In this document: positions 8,355 to 17,573 of the stretch, piece by piece
Layout of the letters: every line of letters begins with the position of its first letter
Position numbering within the stretch: position 1 is the first letter of the stretch
From: Jannaschia pohangensis
Lineage (GTDB): Bacteria > Pseudomonadota > Alphaproteobacteria > Rhodobacterales > Rhodobacteraceae
Direction: 5' to 3'
Length of the DNA stretch: 64,000 bases
Assembly: GCF_900113875.1 (NCBI RefSeq)
Contig: NZ_FORA01000001.1
Location: 1,301,925-1,365,924 of the forward strand
Notes under the pieces: model-generated
Databases searched by the model: none
The model's input: only the letters and a program-made list of their open reading frames with translations
What the model was told of the DNA's origin: nothing
Made by a program: the position numbers and the translations under genes

Positions 8355-10719
8355 GGGCGAAGACCTTGACCAATTGCGCGGGCGGCATTCTCCATAAGCG
8401 CCAACTGGGCAGCGCCGCCGCCAGGGCCGCCGCGACCAGTGCCCATGCCGCAAGCGTCAGCCAGCCGAGGGGGTCGGGCAAGAGCGGCAGGCGCCACCCG
8501 AAGGCCTGCACGTTGACCACCGCCAGCAGGACCCAGGCCAGCGCCGCGCCCACCGGGATCGCCAGCGCCGCCGTGAAGGCCGCGAGGATCACGGCGCGCA
8601 GCAGGTCCATCGCCGCCAACCTCCCCCGGCTCAGGCCCAGGGCCCAGACCGGCGCCACCTGTGGCACGCGCATCGCGCCGAGTGTCGTCAACGACGCCCA
8701 GAGAGCAAAGCCCGCCACCCCGAGGGTCAGCACGTTGAGCGCCGCGGTCACGGCGAAGGTCTGCTCGAAGACGGCCAGGGAGAAGCCCTTGATGCCCGCC
8801 TGATCGATGATCCGCCCCTCGGGCAGACTGAACGCTTCGATCAGGGCATTTGACACCTCGGGTGCGCGGGCCGGGTCGACGCGCAGGCCGTATCGCTGCG
8901 GCGTCACGCCGGGAAAGCGGTCGTTGAAATCGTCGATGCCCAGAACGGCCTGACCCCGGGGATTGCCATAGTCGGAATAGACGCCGAGGACGTCGCGCGT
9001 GCCGCCCGCCCCCAGATCGATCTGCCCGCCCGCCCAGATATCGGTACGCCGGGCCAGCTGCTCGTTCACGAGGGCCCCTTCGCCTGCGGCCAACCTGTCC
9101 CAGACATCCGGCACCGCGTCGAGCAGGGGCCAGTTGTCGCGGAAGGTGGCGTGGTCGACCTGACCGAAAAGATCCCCCGGCGCGCCCTCCAGCAGGGTTT
9201 CAACGGAGATGACGGGCAGGATGGCATCGACGCGACCCTCCAGAAAGGAGACCATCTCGGCGGCCTCTTCGGCGGTGCCGGGGTCGACGTAGAGCTCGGC
9301 TGCCAGACGCTGATCCAGCCAGCCCACGAAGGTTGCGCGGAAGCTGCCGACCATGGTGCCGACGCCGATGTTGGCCGACAGCGCGAGCAAAAGGGCCATA
9401 AGGGCGAGGCTGAGGCCCGGCACCTGTTGCCGCGTGTCCGACCAGAGCCATTGCGACAGGGCACCGCGCGCGCGGCCCGTACCGAAATCGAGGATGACCG
9501 ACAGAAGCGGCGGCAACAGGAGCGCCGCCCCGAGGAGCAAGGCACCCAGACAGACAAACCCCATTACCAACCCCTGCCCCCAGAGCGCGAGGCTCAAGGA
9601 CAGCAGCAAAAGGGCGACACCGGCCATGGCCTGTCGTCGCAGGGTCGTCGCCTGCGCCCGCGCCCAGGCCCGCGGCATCGCCGGGGCCAGGACCGGCAGG
9701 CGGGCGAGTTGCCAAAGGCTCTGGCCCCCGGCGAGGGCCAAGCCCGCCCCGGCCATGACAAACCCCGAGAGCCACCAGAGCGGAGATAGGGTGAGGCTGC
9801 CCGAAACGCTGGCCCCATAGAGACCCGACAATGTGGCCGCGACACCCGGCAACAGGACCGCCGCCACCAGATACCCGAGCAGAATGCCGAGCGTGCCCGA
9901 AACCAGCGTCACCACCAGAAGTTCGGCCCCCAGAAGAACAGTCAGGCGGCCCGTCGGCAGCCCAAGCGCGCGCAGGGTGCGAAACAGCGGGCGGCGTTGC
10001 TCGAAGGCGAGGCCGATGGCGGAATGGACGATGAACAGACCCACGAGAAATGCCAGCAGGCCAAAGGCCGTCAGGTTGAGGTGAAAGCTGTCGGTCAGCC
10101 GCGCGATATCGCCCTGCCCGGCCGGATCGACCAGCGTCGTCCCCGGCAGCAGGTCGGTCAAGGGCGGCGCGCCGACCGGCGCCTGACCCAGGACCAGAAG
10201 GTGACTGATGTCCGACGTCTGGAGCAGGCGCTGCGCCACCGCGATGTCGGCCAGCACCAGACCGGGCGCCAGATCGTCCAGGACGCGCACCTCGGGCAGG
10301 CCATCGGGCAGGTCGAGGCCCGGTGCGGCAAAGACCAGATCGCCCGTCAGGAACCCGGTCAGCCCCGCGCCTTCGGCCAGATCGTCGCTCGCCCCGGTCG
10401 GGGGCGCGGTGAAGGGATCGATACCCAGAAGACGCGCGCGGCTGCCCGGCAGCCGTCCCTCCACCACCGGGGTGACGGGCCAGCCGGCACGGCGCGCGGT
10501 GGCTAAATCGCGCAGGGTCAGGGGGCCTTCGAGCCGGGGCAAGGCGCTTTGCCCCAAGGTCTCGGCGGCGCGGTCATAGCTCTGGCGCGCCTCGGCGTTG
10601 ATCGCCTGCACACCGGTCCAGAGGCCCGTGGCCAGGGCCAGCCCGACGACCAGCGTCAGCGCCTGGAGTGGATGGCGCACCCAATGGGACAACAGCGCAC
10701 CCAGGGCCGCGCGGTTCAT
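8344..10719 (-). CDS. FtsX/MacB-type ABC transporter permease (fused, two FtsX domains)
   Basis: 791 residues with about eight to ten hydrophobic segments. The N-terminal helix (LQALTLVVGLALATGLWTG) is followed by a periplasmic domain, then three helices near residues 215-330, a second set near 360-450, another periplasmic domain (residues 460-640) and a C-terminal helix triplet ending PSWRLWRMPPAQLVKVFAHE. This is the duplicated FtsX arrangement of large permeases such as YbbP, in which two LolC/E-like halves are fused. The gene overlaps the ATPase stop by 4 bases, so the two form one exporter, probably acting on envelope lipids or lipoproteins with the AttH-like protein. Confidence 0.88.
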   Translation of the reverse strand: MNRAALGALLSHWVRHPLQALTLVVGLALATGLWTGVQAINAEARQSYDRAAETLGQSALPRLEGPLTLRDLATARRAGWPVTPVVEGRLPGSRARLLGIDPFTAPPTGASDDLAEGAGLTGFLTGDLVFAAPGLDLPDGLPEVRVLDDLAPGLVLADIAVAQRLLQTSDISHLLVLGQAPVGAPPLTDLLPGTTLVDPAGQGDIARLTDSFHLNLTAFGLLAFLVGLFIVHSAIGLAFEQRRPLFRTLRALGLPTGRLTVLLGAELLVVTLVSGTLGILLGYLVAAVLLPGVAATLSGLYGASVSGSLTLSPLWWLSGFVMAGAGLALAGGQSLWQLARLPVLAPAMPRAWARAQATTLRRQAMAGVALLLLSLSLALWGQGLVMGFVCLGALLLGAALLLPPLLSVILDFGTGRARGALSQWLWSDTRQQVPGLSLALMALLLALSANIGVGTMVGSFRATFVGWLDQRLAAELYVDPGTAEEAAEMVSFLEGRVDAILPVISVETLLEGAPGDLFGQVDHATFRDNWPLLDAVPDVWDRLAAGEGALVNEQLARRTDIWAGGQIDLGAGGTRDVLGVYSDYGNPRGQAVLGIDDFNDRFPGVTPQRYGLRVDPARAPEVSNALIEAFSLPEGRIIDQAGIKGFSLAVFEQTFAVTAALNVLTLGVAGFALWASLTTLGAMRVPQVAPVWALGLSRGRLAAMDLLRAVILAAFTAALAIPVGAALAWVLLAVVNVQAFGWRLPLLPDPLGWLTLAAWALVAAALAAALPSWRLWRMPPAQLVKVFAHER

Positions 10720-11369
10720 GCCAAACGCCCCGCGCGCAGATGCAAGCGGTCGTCCAGCATCGCGGCCAGACGTTCGGAATGGGTCACCATCAGGAAGGCG
10801 GCCCCGGCGTCGGTCACCATGTCGCGCATCAGGGCCATCATCGCGTCGCCCGTCGCCTCGTCGAGGTTGCCCGTCGGCTCATCCGCCAGAACCAGGCGGG
10901 GGCGCGCCGCCAGTGTCCGGCCGATCGCCACGCGTTGCTGCTGGCCGCCGGACAATTGCTCGGGGTAGCGGTCGAGGTGATCCGACAGGCCGAGGCGCGT
11001 CGCCAGCGTAGCCACATCGCCCGCGTCGCGCCCGGCGAGGCGCGCGTGAAACGTCAGGTTGTCGCGCACATTGAGCGAGGGGATCAGGTTGAACTGCTGA
11101 AAGACCAGTCCGACGGTGTCACGCCGCATCGCCGCCCGGCCCGCGTCGCCCAAGGTGGCGAGATCGGTTCCGGCGATCGTGACGCTTCCTCCGCTGGCGG
11201 AATCGAGGCCCGCGACGAGGTGGAGCAATGTCGATTTGCCGGAGCCGCTTTCGCCGGTCAGGGCCAGTGTCTGTCCCGCGTCCAGATCGAAGGATACCCC
11301 CCGCAACACCGGCTGCGGGCCGTCGGTCGTATCGAAGCTCTTGGAGAGATCGCGGATTGTCAGAAGCAT
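10716..11369 (-). CDS. ABC transporter ATP-binding protein (LolD/YbbA-like)
   Basis: 217 residues from the ATG at 11369 (MLLTIRDLSKSFDTTDG), chosen because family members begin here; the frame is open further upstream without homology. Walker A is GESGSGKSTLLH, the signature is LSGGQQQRVAIGRTLA, Walker B is RLVLADEPTG, and the switch His is in MVTHSERLA. The LVFQQFNLIPSLNVRDNL Q-loop segment is typical of the MacB/LolD group. It pairs with the downstream permease (4-base overlap). Confidence 0.93.
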   Translation of the reverse strand: MLLTIRDLSKSFDTTDGPQPVLRGVSFDLDAGQTLALTGESGSGKSTLLHLVAGLDSASGGSVTIAGTDLATLGDAGRAAMRRDTVGLVFQQFNLIPSLNVRDNLTFHARLAGRDAGDVATLATRLGLSDHLDRYPEQLSGGQQQRVAIGRTLAARPRLVLADEPTGNLDEATGDAMMALMRDMVTDAGAAFLMVTHSERLAAMLDDRLHLRAGRLA

Positions 11370-11429
11370 TCGTTGCACGGTAGCGGCGGCGCTGCGGGTT
11401 TCAACCGCAACCGGCACGGCCACTTCCGG

Positions 11430-12161
11430 TCACATGGTCACATCGGGCAGGCTCTCGAACGCCTGACGGAGGGCATCGGACCACCCGTCGGACACGGCGC
11501 GCCAGTCGGCATCCCCGTCCTCGATCCGGCGGCTGAGCCCCAGATTCATGCTGTCGGCTTCGTAAATCTGCAGATCGAGCGGCGTTCCAACCGACAGGTT
11601 CGCCCGGATCGTGGAATCGAAGCTGACCATCAACAGCTTGATGGCACGTGCGAAATCCATCTTGGGGTCATAGGCCCGCACCAGGATCGGACGGCCATAT
11701 TTCGTCTCGCCGATCTGGAAGAAGGGGGTTTCGGCCTGCGCCTCGACGAAGTTCCCTTCGGGATAGATCATGTAGAGCCGCGGCGGCGCACCCCTGATCT
11801 GACCCCCGAAAATCATCGTGGCGTTGAACGTCGTGCCAGCGTTGTATCCGCCCGCGGTCTGATCGGCGATGACGTCCTTGACGGTCCGACCGATCATGCG
11901 GGCGGCCTGGAACATGGAGGGCGTGCTGAGCAGCGAGGGGTCGCGTTCCGAGGGGGCAAGGTTCCGCTCGTCCAGCATGCTGACCACGGCTTGGGTCGTG
12001 GCGAGGTTGCCGGCGGTCATGAGCACCATCGTCCGCTCGCCCGGGACTTCCCAGGTGTGCATCTTGCGATAGGTAGAAATGTTATCGACGCCCGCATTGG
12101 TGCGCGTGTCCGACATGAAGACAAGGCCGCGCTCAAGCTGCAATCCGACGCAATATGTCAT
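11430..12161 (-). CDS. Anbu, ancestral proteasome-type protease subunit
   Basis: 243 residues beginning MTYCVGLQLERGLVFMSDTRTNAGVDNISTY. The Thr directly after Met is the expected N-terminal nucleophile, and the SDTRTNAG and YRKMH segments correspond to the Asp and Lys of the proteasome/HslV active site. Length and the C-terminal DLQIYEADSMNLGLSRRIEDGD fit Anbu (bacterial proteasome homologue, an Ntn hydrolase forming open helical rings). It is the last of four genes (ATP-grasp, alpha-E, transglutaminase, Anbu), a known conserved association. The substrate of the system is not known. Confidence 0.9.
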   Translation of the reverse strand: MTYCVGLQLERGLVFMSDTRTNAGVDNISTYRKMHTWEVPGERTMVLMTAGNLATTQAVVSMLDERNLAPSERDPSLLSTPSMFQAARMIGRTVKDVIADQTAGGYNAGTTFNATMIFGGQIRGAPPRLYMIYPEGNFVEAQAETPFFQIGETKYGRPILVRAYDPKMDFARAIKLLMVSFDSTIRANLSVGTPLDLQIYEADSMNLGLSRRIEDGDADWRAVSDGWSDALRQAFESLPDVTM

Positions 12162-12272
12162 GCCACCGATCCGTTAGAAGGTGCGACAGCCGTCTGCCTG
12201 CACGGTGTCGAAGTCAAGGTGATGCGGATGCATTCGCGGCATTTTTGCATGCCTGGCCCCCATCCCGTCGGG

Positions 12273-13091
12273 TCACTGTTGCGCGGCGCTCACGACGACC
12301 GTCACATCCAGCGTTTCACCCCCGTCCCCTTGGCGAATGCCCTTGATCGGGGCGGCATCGTCATAATCGAGGCCCGTGGCGACGCGCACATAGCGGTGAT
12401 CCGGCGATATTCTGTTCGAGATGTCGAAGCCGACCCATCCCAGGCCGTCGACATGGGCCTCGGCCCAGGCGTGGGTTGCGTCCTGGTCGTCGCGGTCGTC
12501 CATCCTCAGATACCCTGAAACGTAACGCGCGGGGAAATCGAGAAGCCGCGCGCAGGTCACGAAGACATGGGCGTGATCCTGGCAAACGCCTGTGCCCGCT
12601 GTCGCGGCATCCTCGGCGTTCATGGTGACCTCGGTCGTGCCGGTGGCGTAGGGCATTGCATCGTGGATGACGGCGGACAGGCCATGCAACTGGTCCAGGG
12701 CGTCCGGCACCTCGCGCACTTCGCGGGCAAAGGCCATGGTGGTGGGGCCACGACGGGTCCGGTCGGTGGGCCGCAGGAACATCCAGTGCGGCATGTACCC
12801 CGTCTGAGCCCCTATGACGCCCCCATGATTCTCGACCTCGACAATGCCCTCGGCGGTGATGGTCACTTCGGTCTGACCCTCGGCGATGGAGACCAGTTGC
12901 ACACGATTGGCATGGGCATCGTCGAACGCCAGCTCGACCTGGCCGCCGTCGATCGTGGTGGACCAATCGACAACGACCTGGCCGTGACGGTTTTTGGGCA
13001 CGACCCGCAACTGCTGGAGCGCATAGGACACGGGCTGCGCCCACCGATAGGTGGTCTGGTGGCGGATCGAGAGGCGTTGCTTTTCTGTCAT
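12273..13091 (-). CDS. transglutaminase-like cysteine protease of the Anbu operon
   Basis: 272 residues from the ATG at 13091, which overlaps the alpha-E stop by 4 bases (ATGA). The N-terminal part (LSIRHQTTYRWAQPVSYALQQLRVVP) is the bacterial transglutaminase N-terminal beta domain; the catalytic core follows with Cys in GTGVCQDHAHVFV, His in ATHAWAEAHVDGLGWVGFD and Asp in the same stretch. Such proteins are usually peptidases or amide-forming enzymes rather than crosslinkers. In this operon it is thought to work with the ATP-grasp and alpha-E proteins on a peptide-like product. A 111-base gap separates it from Anbu. Confidence 0.9.
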   Translation of the reverse strand: MTEKQRLSIRHQTTYRWAQPVSYALQQLRVVPKNRHGQVVVDWSTTIDGGQVELAFDDAHANRVQLVSIAEGQTEVTITAEGIVEVENHGGVIGAQTGYMPHWMFLRPTDRTRRGPTTMAFAREVREVPDALDQLHGLSAVIHDAMPYATGTTEVTMNAEDAATAGTGVCQDHAHVFVTCARLLDFPARYVSGYLRMDDRDDQDATHAWAEAHVDGLGWVGFDISNRISPDHRYVRVATGLDYDDAAPIKGIRQGDGGETLDVTVVVSAAQQ

Positions 13092-14029
13092 TGGCTGAAC
13101 CTGTAATCCTGCTCGACCTGGGCGGCGAGTTCGGTGTTGCGGCGCAGGAATTCCTGTAGAAACTCGTGCAGACCCTGATCGAAAATCCCTTCGATGGTGG
13201 CGCGGTCCAGATCCCGACGGATGTCCTCGACCAGATCGTGACTGGGCAGACGCACGCCGTAGTCGGACTCGAGATAGGCGAGGTTGTCGCCGATCTTGCC
13301 GTAGCAGAACGCCAGACTGCGCGGCTGCCGTTTGTCGAGGATCAGGAACTTGGCGATATCCTGCGCGCGTCGAACGCGTCCATGCACCATCCGGAACGCA
13401 CCTTCGGCCGAGACCGACCGCAGGATCACCTCCCACTGCGCATTGTCGAGAGAGGATCCGACGCCAGACGCCGTGGGCAACAGCACGTAGTATTTCACAT
13501 CCAGCAGGCGCGCGGTGGCGTCCGCCCGCTCCATGAATGTGCCGAGGCGGGCGAAATCGTAGATGTCATTCCGAAGCATCGTGCCGTGGAGCGAGCCGCG
13601 CACAAAGGCCGACCGCTGCTTGATCAGGCCCAGGATACGCGGCAGTTCCTTGGCGGTGATCTTGCGCGACAGGGCATCGCAAAGCGTCATCCAGCACTCG
13701 TTCACGGCCTCCCAGACTTCGCGGGTCAGGGCCGTTCGCACCAGACGTGCATTCATCCGGGCATTCTCGACGCAATTGATCACCGAGGCCGGATTGTCGC
13801 GCGACCGGAGCAGCCAGTCGATCACCTGCTCGCCTGTGACCTCGTCGTGATCTTCCTCATATCCCGAACGCGCCCAGGCCGTCTCCAGCACGCTGGTCCA
13901 TTCGCTTTCGGCGCGGTCGGGGCGGGTCAAGGCGATGCGCTGGCCGGTCTCGACCAATCGGGCCAGGTTTTCGGAGCGTTCCATGTAGCGGAACAGCCAG
14001 AGCAGTCCGCCTGCAGTCTTGCCAAGCAT
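13088..14029 (-). CDS. alpha-E domain protein (DUF403)
   Basis: 313 residues from the ATG at 14029 (MLGKTAGGLLWLFRYMERSENLARLVE), which is the typical opening of alpha-E proteins; longer readings upstream lie over the ATP-grasp gene and are not coding. The protein is almost entirely helical, with conserved-looking arginine/glutamate pairs (YMERSENLAR, FMERADATARLLD). Alpha-E proteins nearly always accompany a circularly permuted ATP-grasp ligase and a transglutaminase, as here; their biochemical role is not settled. The start shares one base with the ATP-grasp stop (TGATG), indicating translational coupling. Confidence 0.9.
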   Translation of the reverse strand: MLGKTAGGLLWLFRYMERSENLARLVETGQRIALTRPDRAESEWTSVLETAWARSGYEEDHDEVTGEQVIDWLLRSRDNPASVINCVENARMNARLVRTALTREVWEAVNECWMTLCDALSRKITAKELPRILGLIKQRSAFVRGSLHGTMLRNDIYDFARLGTFMERADATARLLDVKYYVLLPTASGVGSSLDNAQWEVILRSVSAEGAFRMVHGRVRRAQDIAKFLILDKRQPRSLAFCYGKIGDNLAYLESDYGVRLPSHDLVEDIRRDLDRATIEGIFDQGLHEFLQEFLRRNTELAAQVEQDYRFSQ

Positions 14030-15456
14030 CAGTCTTCCTCCAGCACCCAGGTGTCCTTGGTGCCTCCACCCTGGGACGAATTGACCACGAGCGATCCCTT
14101 CTTGAGGGCCACGCGGGTCAGACCGCCGGGGGTGATATCGATGCCGTTCGGACTGACCAGCACGAAGGGCCGCAGGTCCAGATGGCGCGGCGACAACCCC
14201 GCCTTGGTGAAAATCGGCGCCGTCGAGAGCGCCAGCGTGGGCTGCGCAATATAGTTGGACGGCCGCGCCTCGAGCTTCTTGCGGAAGGCGGCAAGGTCCT
14301 TCTTGGACGCCGTGGGCCCGATCAACATGCCATAGCCGCCCGATCCGTGCACCTCCTTGACGACCAGTTCGTCCAGATTGTCGAGCACATGGGCCAGACT
14401 GTCCGGGTCCGAACAGCGCCACGTCGGCACGTTCTCCAATTGCGCTTTCTCGCCGGTGTAGAATTCCACGATTTCCGGCATGTAGCTATAGATCGCCTTG
14501 TCGTCGGCGACCCCCGTCCCGGGCGCATTGGCAATGGTGATGCCACCGGACCGGTAGACATCGAAGATGCCCGGCACGCCCAGATAACTGTCGGGCCGGA
14601 AGTTGAGCGGATCGAGGTAGTCGTCGTCGACGCGTCGGTAGAGGACATCGATCGTCCGGTATCCTTGCGTCGTGCGCATCGCGATGCGCCCGTCCACGAC
14701 CCGCAGGTCGTGTCCTTCGACCAGCTCGGCCCCCATCTGGTCGGCCAGAAAGCTGTGTTCGTAATAGGCCGAGTTGTGAATACCCGGCGTCAGAACCGCG
14801 ACCACGGGATCCTGGTCGCAATGACGGGGCGCGCAGGCCGCCAGCGAGGAATGCAGGCTGGCCGGATAGTTCGACACCCGCTTGACCCGGTTCTGCTGGA
14901 ACAGCTCGGGGAACATGTGGAGCATCGTCTCCCGGTTCTCGAGCATGTAGCTGACGCCCGAGGGCGTCCGCGCGTTGTCTTCAAGCACATAGAACTGATC
15001 CGGGCCGGTTCGCACCATATCGATGCCGACGATGTGGGTATAGATGTCGCCGGGCGGCGATACACCGATCATCTGGTCCAGATAGGCATCGTTCTTGGCG
15101 ATCATGTCGACCGGCAGGATGCCTGCGCGGATGATCTCCTGACGGTGATAGATGTCGTGCAGGAAAGCATTGAGCGCCCGCACCCGCTGCTCGATCCCGC
15201 GACTGAGCCGAGTCCACTCGCGCGCGGCGATGATGCGCGGCACGATGTCGAAGGGGATCAACCGTTCGCCCGCCTCGGCCTGTCCATAGACGTTGAAAGT
15301 GATGCCAGTCAGACGAAAGAAGGCCTCTGCTTCACGGGTCTTGGCGCGAAGTGCCGCCGGATCCTCCTGCGCGAACCAGGCCTGATAGGCTTGATAGGCG
15401 TCGCGGATCGACCCGTCGGGGTTGGTCATCTCGTCGAAATAATCAATGTCGCTCAT
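14029..15456 (-). CDS. circularly permuted ATP-grasp family ligase
   Basis: 475 residues from the ATG at 15456 (MSDIDYFDEMTNPDGSIRDAY). Recognisable segments are GITFNVYGQAEAGERLIPFD near residue 58, QFYVLEDNARTPSGVSYMLENR near 160, the adenine-binding ANAPGTGVADDKAIYSYMPE near 315, and VVKEVHGSGGYGMLIGP near 380, followed by the C-terminal NSSQGGGTKDTWVLEED. These mark the CP_ATPgrasp family, presumed peptide- or amide-bond-forming ligases. It is the first gene of the four-gene operon; the 344 bases upstream (15457-15800) separate it from the divergent tamA. Confidence 0.9.
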   Translation of the reverse strand: MSDIDYFDEMTNPDGSIRDAYQAYQAWFAQEDPAALRAKTREAEAFFRLTGITFNVYGQAEAGERLIPFDIVPRIIAAREWTRLSRGIEQRVRALNAFLHDIYHRQEIIRAGILPVDMIAKNDAYLDQMIGVSPPGDIYTHIVGIDMVRTGPDQFYVLEDNARTPSGVSYMLENRETMLHMFPELFQQNRVKRVSNYPASLHSSLAACAPRHCDQDPVVAVLTPGIHNSAYYEHSFLADQMGAELVEGHDLRVVDGRIAMRTTQGYRTIDVLYRRVDDDYLDPLNFRPDSYLGVPGIFDVYRSGGITIANAPGTGVADDKAIYSYMPEIVEFYTGEKAQLENVPTWRCSDPDSLAHVLDNLDELVVKEVHGSGGYGMLIGPTASKKDLAAFRKKLEARPSNYIAQPTLALSTAPIFTKAGLSPRHLDLRPFVLVSPNGIDITPGGLTRVALKKGSLVVNSSQGGGTKDTWVLEED

Positions 15457-15532
15457 ATCGACAGGTTGGTCCGCATGCGCCTGAAACACAAGCGGTTTGC
15501 GCGAGGTTCTGGCAGATCCGCAACGAAAAGAA

Positions 15533-15596
15533 GGCGACAGATGGCTTGCCCCGTCGCGCCTCATCGCGCGGTTGAGGGGGCAGACGATCTGTCGCC
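15533..15596. repeat. 64-bp inverted repeat (long imperfect hairpin)
   Basis: The left arm GGCGACAGAT-ggctt-GCCCC (from 15533) is matched by the right arm GGGGC-agacg-ATCTGTCGCC (to 15596): ten perfect outer pairs, an asymmetric five-base bulge and five more G:C pairs. A smaller GCGCG-type stem could form in the loop. It is the only clear structure in the 344-base region between the divergent ATP-grasp and tamA genes. It could be an operator, a leader RNA structure for the Anbu operon or a dispersed repeat; the sequence alone does not decide. Confidence 0.6.
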
Positions 15597-15800
15597 TGTG
15601 GGGTAACTGCGCCAAGGGCCGCGGGTTCCGAAATCAGTTTGAAAAGAATCCCTCGAAACGCGCGGAAGTCTGCCGGTCACGATTGTGCGTCCCTGCTTTC
15701 ACCCCTGTCCTCCCCCTGATAGGAACCAGATGATGGAGCGGGACGTTGGTGTCGCTCAAGCGGTCGGAGTATCGCATCACCGGGAGAGGGCATCCAGACT

Positions 15801-17573
15801 TTGAAGGTATTTCCGGCATTGATCCTGAGCCTGTGGGCCGGGATGGCCTCCGCGGCTGATCTCACACTTGCGTTTCCGGCAGACGAAGACCTGTCCGAAA
15901 ATCTGCGGGCGGCATCTTTGGTGGCGACCGCCATCGACGAGGGGGAGCAGGAGCGCCGCAATCTGGTGGCCGCAGCCCAGGCCGATTACCAACGTCTGCT
16001 CGCCGTTCTGTTCGAAGCGGGATATTTCGGTCCCATCATCTCGATCACCGTCGATGGCGTGGAAGCCGCCGAATTGCCCACCATCGGCCAGGGCGGCGGG
16101 GTCGGCAACGTCACCCTGCGCGTCGAGCCCGGGGCGCGGTTCCTGTTCGGCGCCGCGAGCGTTGCGCCCACGGCCCCGGGAACGGAATTGCCCGAAGGCT
16201 TCGCCCCGGGCGAACCGGCGGGCACGGCGGTTATTCGGCAGGCGGCCAGTGCGGCGGTCGACGGCTGGCGCGCCGGGGGATACGCAAAGGCCGAGGTAAG
16301 CGGCCAGGACATCACCGCCAATCACCCTGCCTCGCGCCTCGATGCCCGCATCGCCATCGCCCCCGGCCCGCGTCTGTTATATGGCGTGGCGCTTGTCGAA
16401 GGGGCCGAACGGGTCCGCAGCAATCACATCGCCCGCATCGCCGACCTGCGTCAGGGTCAGGTGTTCGACCCCGACGAGGTTCAGGCCGCCGCGCGCCGCT
16501 TGCAACGCACCGGTGCCTTTTCGTCCGTTTCCATCACCGAAGCCGACGATATCGGCCCGGCTGACACGTTGCCCATGACAATTCAGGTCGTCGAGCGTTT
16601 GCCGCGACGCTTCGGTGCGGGTGCCGAGATTTCCAGCGACGAGGGCCTGTCGACCAGTGCCTTCTGGCTGCACCGCAACCTGACCGGCTATGCAGACAGC
16701 CTCCGGATCGAAGGCGGGATCGAGGGCATCGGCGGCAATTCGGGCGGCGAGGATTACAGCCTGACTTTCGCCTACAATCGCCCCGCGACCTTCAACCCCG
16801 AGACCGATCTGTTCGTGAACGGCGGGATCGAGAGCCTGGACCAACCCAGTTTTTCGTCCGACCGGGCCTATATCGAGGGCGGCGCGCGGCGCATCGTGTC
16901 AGAGGAGTTCCAGTATTCCTATGGCATCGGCTATCAATACAGCGAAACGACCGACGCTTTCGGCACGCGCGAATTCTCGATCCTGTCGCTTCCCCTCGAA
17001 GCGACCTATGATCGCCGCGACGATGCGCTCAACCCCAAGGACGGCTTTTACATCGAAGCCGATCTGCGCCCCTTCCAAGGGTTCCTGACGGCCGGAACCG
17101 GCGCGCTCTTCAACGCCGATCTGCGCGGCTATCAGGGGTTCGGCGAAGGGCGCAAGACCGTCATCGCCGCGCGTCTGCAACTGGGCAGCCTCGTCGGCCC
17201 GGAAATCAACGATGCTCCCTCCGAGATGCTCTTCTTCTCGGGCGGCGGCGGGAGCGTGCGCGGACAGGATTTTCAATCCCTCGGCGTGACCTTGCCATCG
17301 GGCGACGTCGTGGGCGGTCGGTCCTTTGTGGGGCTTTCGACGGAATTGCGTCGGGATGTCACCGAAAACATCGGCGTCGTGGGCTTTGTCGACTATGGGA
17401 TGATCAGCCCGGACAGCGGTTTTGCGAATGGCGAAAGCCATGTCGGGGCCGGTCTCGGCGTGCGCTACAACACCGGGATCGGACCCATCCGCCTTGACGT
17501 GGGCCTGCCGGTTTCGGGCCCGGGCGACCAGTCGGGCGTGTCGATCTACATCGGCATCGGGCAGGCATTCTGA
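15801..17573 (+). CDS. tamA: outer-membrane assembly factor TamA (Omp85 family)
   Basis: 590 residues. The start is TTG at 15801, supported by an upstream GGGAGAGGG and by the signal peptide MKVFPALILSLWAGMASA that it provides; no in-frame ATG lies upstream. POTRA-type domains occupy roughly residues 20-260 (ADYQRLLAVLFEAGYFGPIIS; ARRLQRTGAFSSVSI). The barrel follows, with DDALNPKDGFYIEADLRPFQGF and the lid motif GGGGSVRGQDFQSLG that marks Omp85 proteins, ending in an aromatic residue (IGIGQAF) as barrel proteins do. TamA acts with TamB in envelope assembly and phospholipid transport. Its stop shares a base with the tamB start. Confidence 0.93.
   Translation: MKVFPALILSLWAGMASAADLTLAFPADEDLSENLRAASLVATAIDEGEQERRNLVAAAQADYQRLLAVLFEAGYFGPIISITVDGVEAAELPTIGQGGGVGNVTLRVEPGARFLFGAASVAPTAPGTELPEGFAPGEPAGTAVIRQAASAAVDGWRAGGYAKAEVSGQDITANHPASRLDARIAIAPGPRLLYGVALVEGAERVRSNHIARIADLRQGQVFDPDEVQAAARRLQRTGAFSSVSITEADDIGPADTLPMTIQVVERLPRRFGAGAEISSDEGLSTSAFWLHRNLTGYADSLRIEGGIEGIGGNSGGEDYSLTFAYNRPATFNPETDLFVNGGIESLDQPSFSSDRAYIEGGARRIVSEEFQYSYGIGYQYSETTDAFGTREFSILSLPLEATYDRRDDALNPKDGFYIEADLRPFQGFLTAGTGALFNADLRGYQGFGEGRKTVIAARLQLGSLVGPEINDAPSEMLFFSGGGGSVRGQDFQSLGVTLPSGDVVGGRSFVGLSTELRRDVTENIGVVGFVDYGMISPDSGFANGESHVGAGLGVRYNTGIGPIRLDVGLPVSGPGDQSGVSIYIGIGQAF

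Noticed and set aside
10668..12518. Long plus-strand open frame of 616 codons across the ABC ATPase and Anbu genes
   Set aside because: It lies antisense to two clear genes, is rich in Arg, Gly and His as expected of a high-GC shadow, and has no family features.
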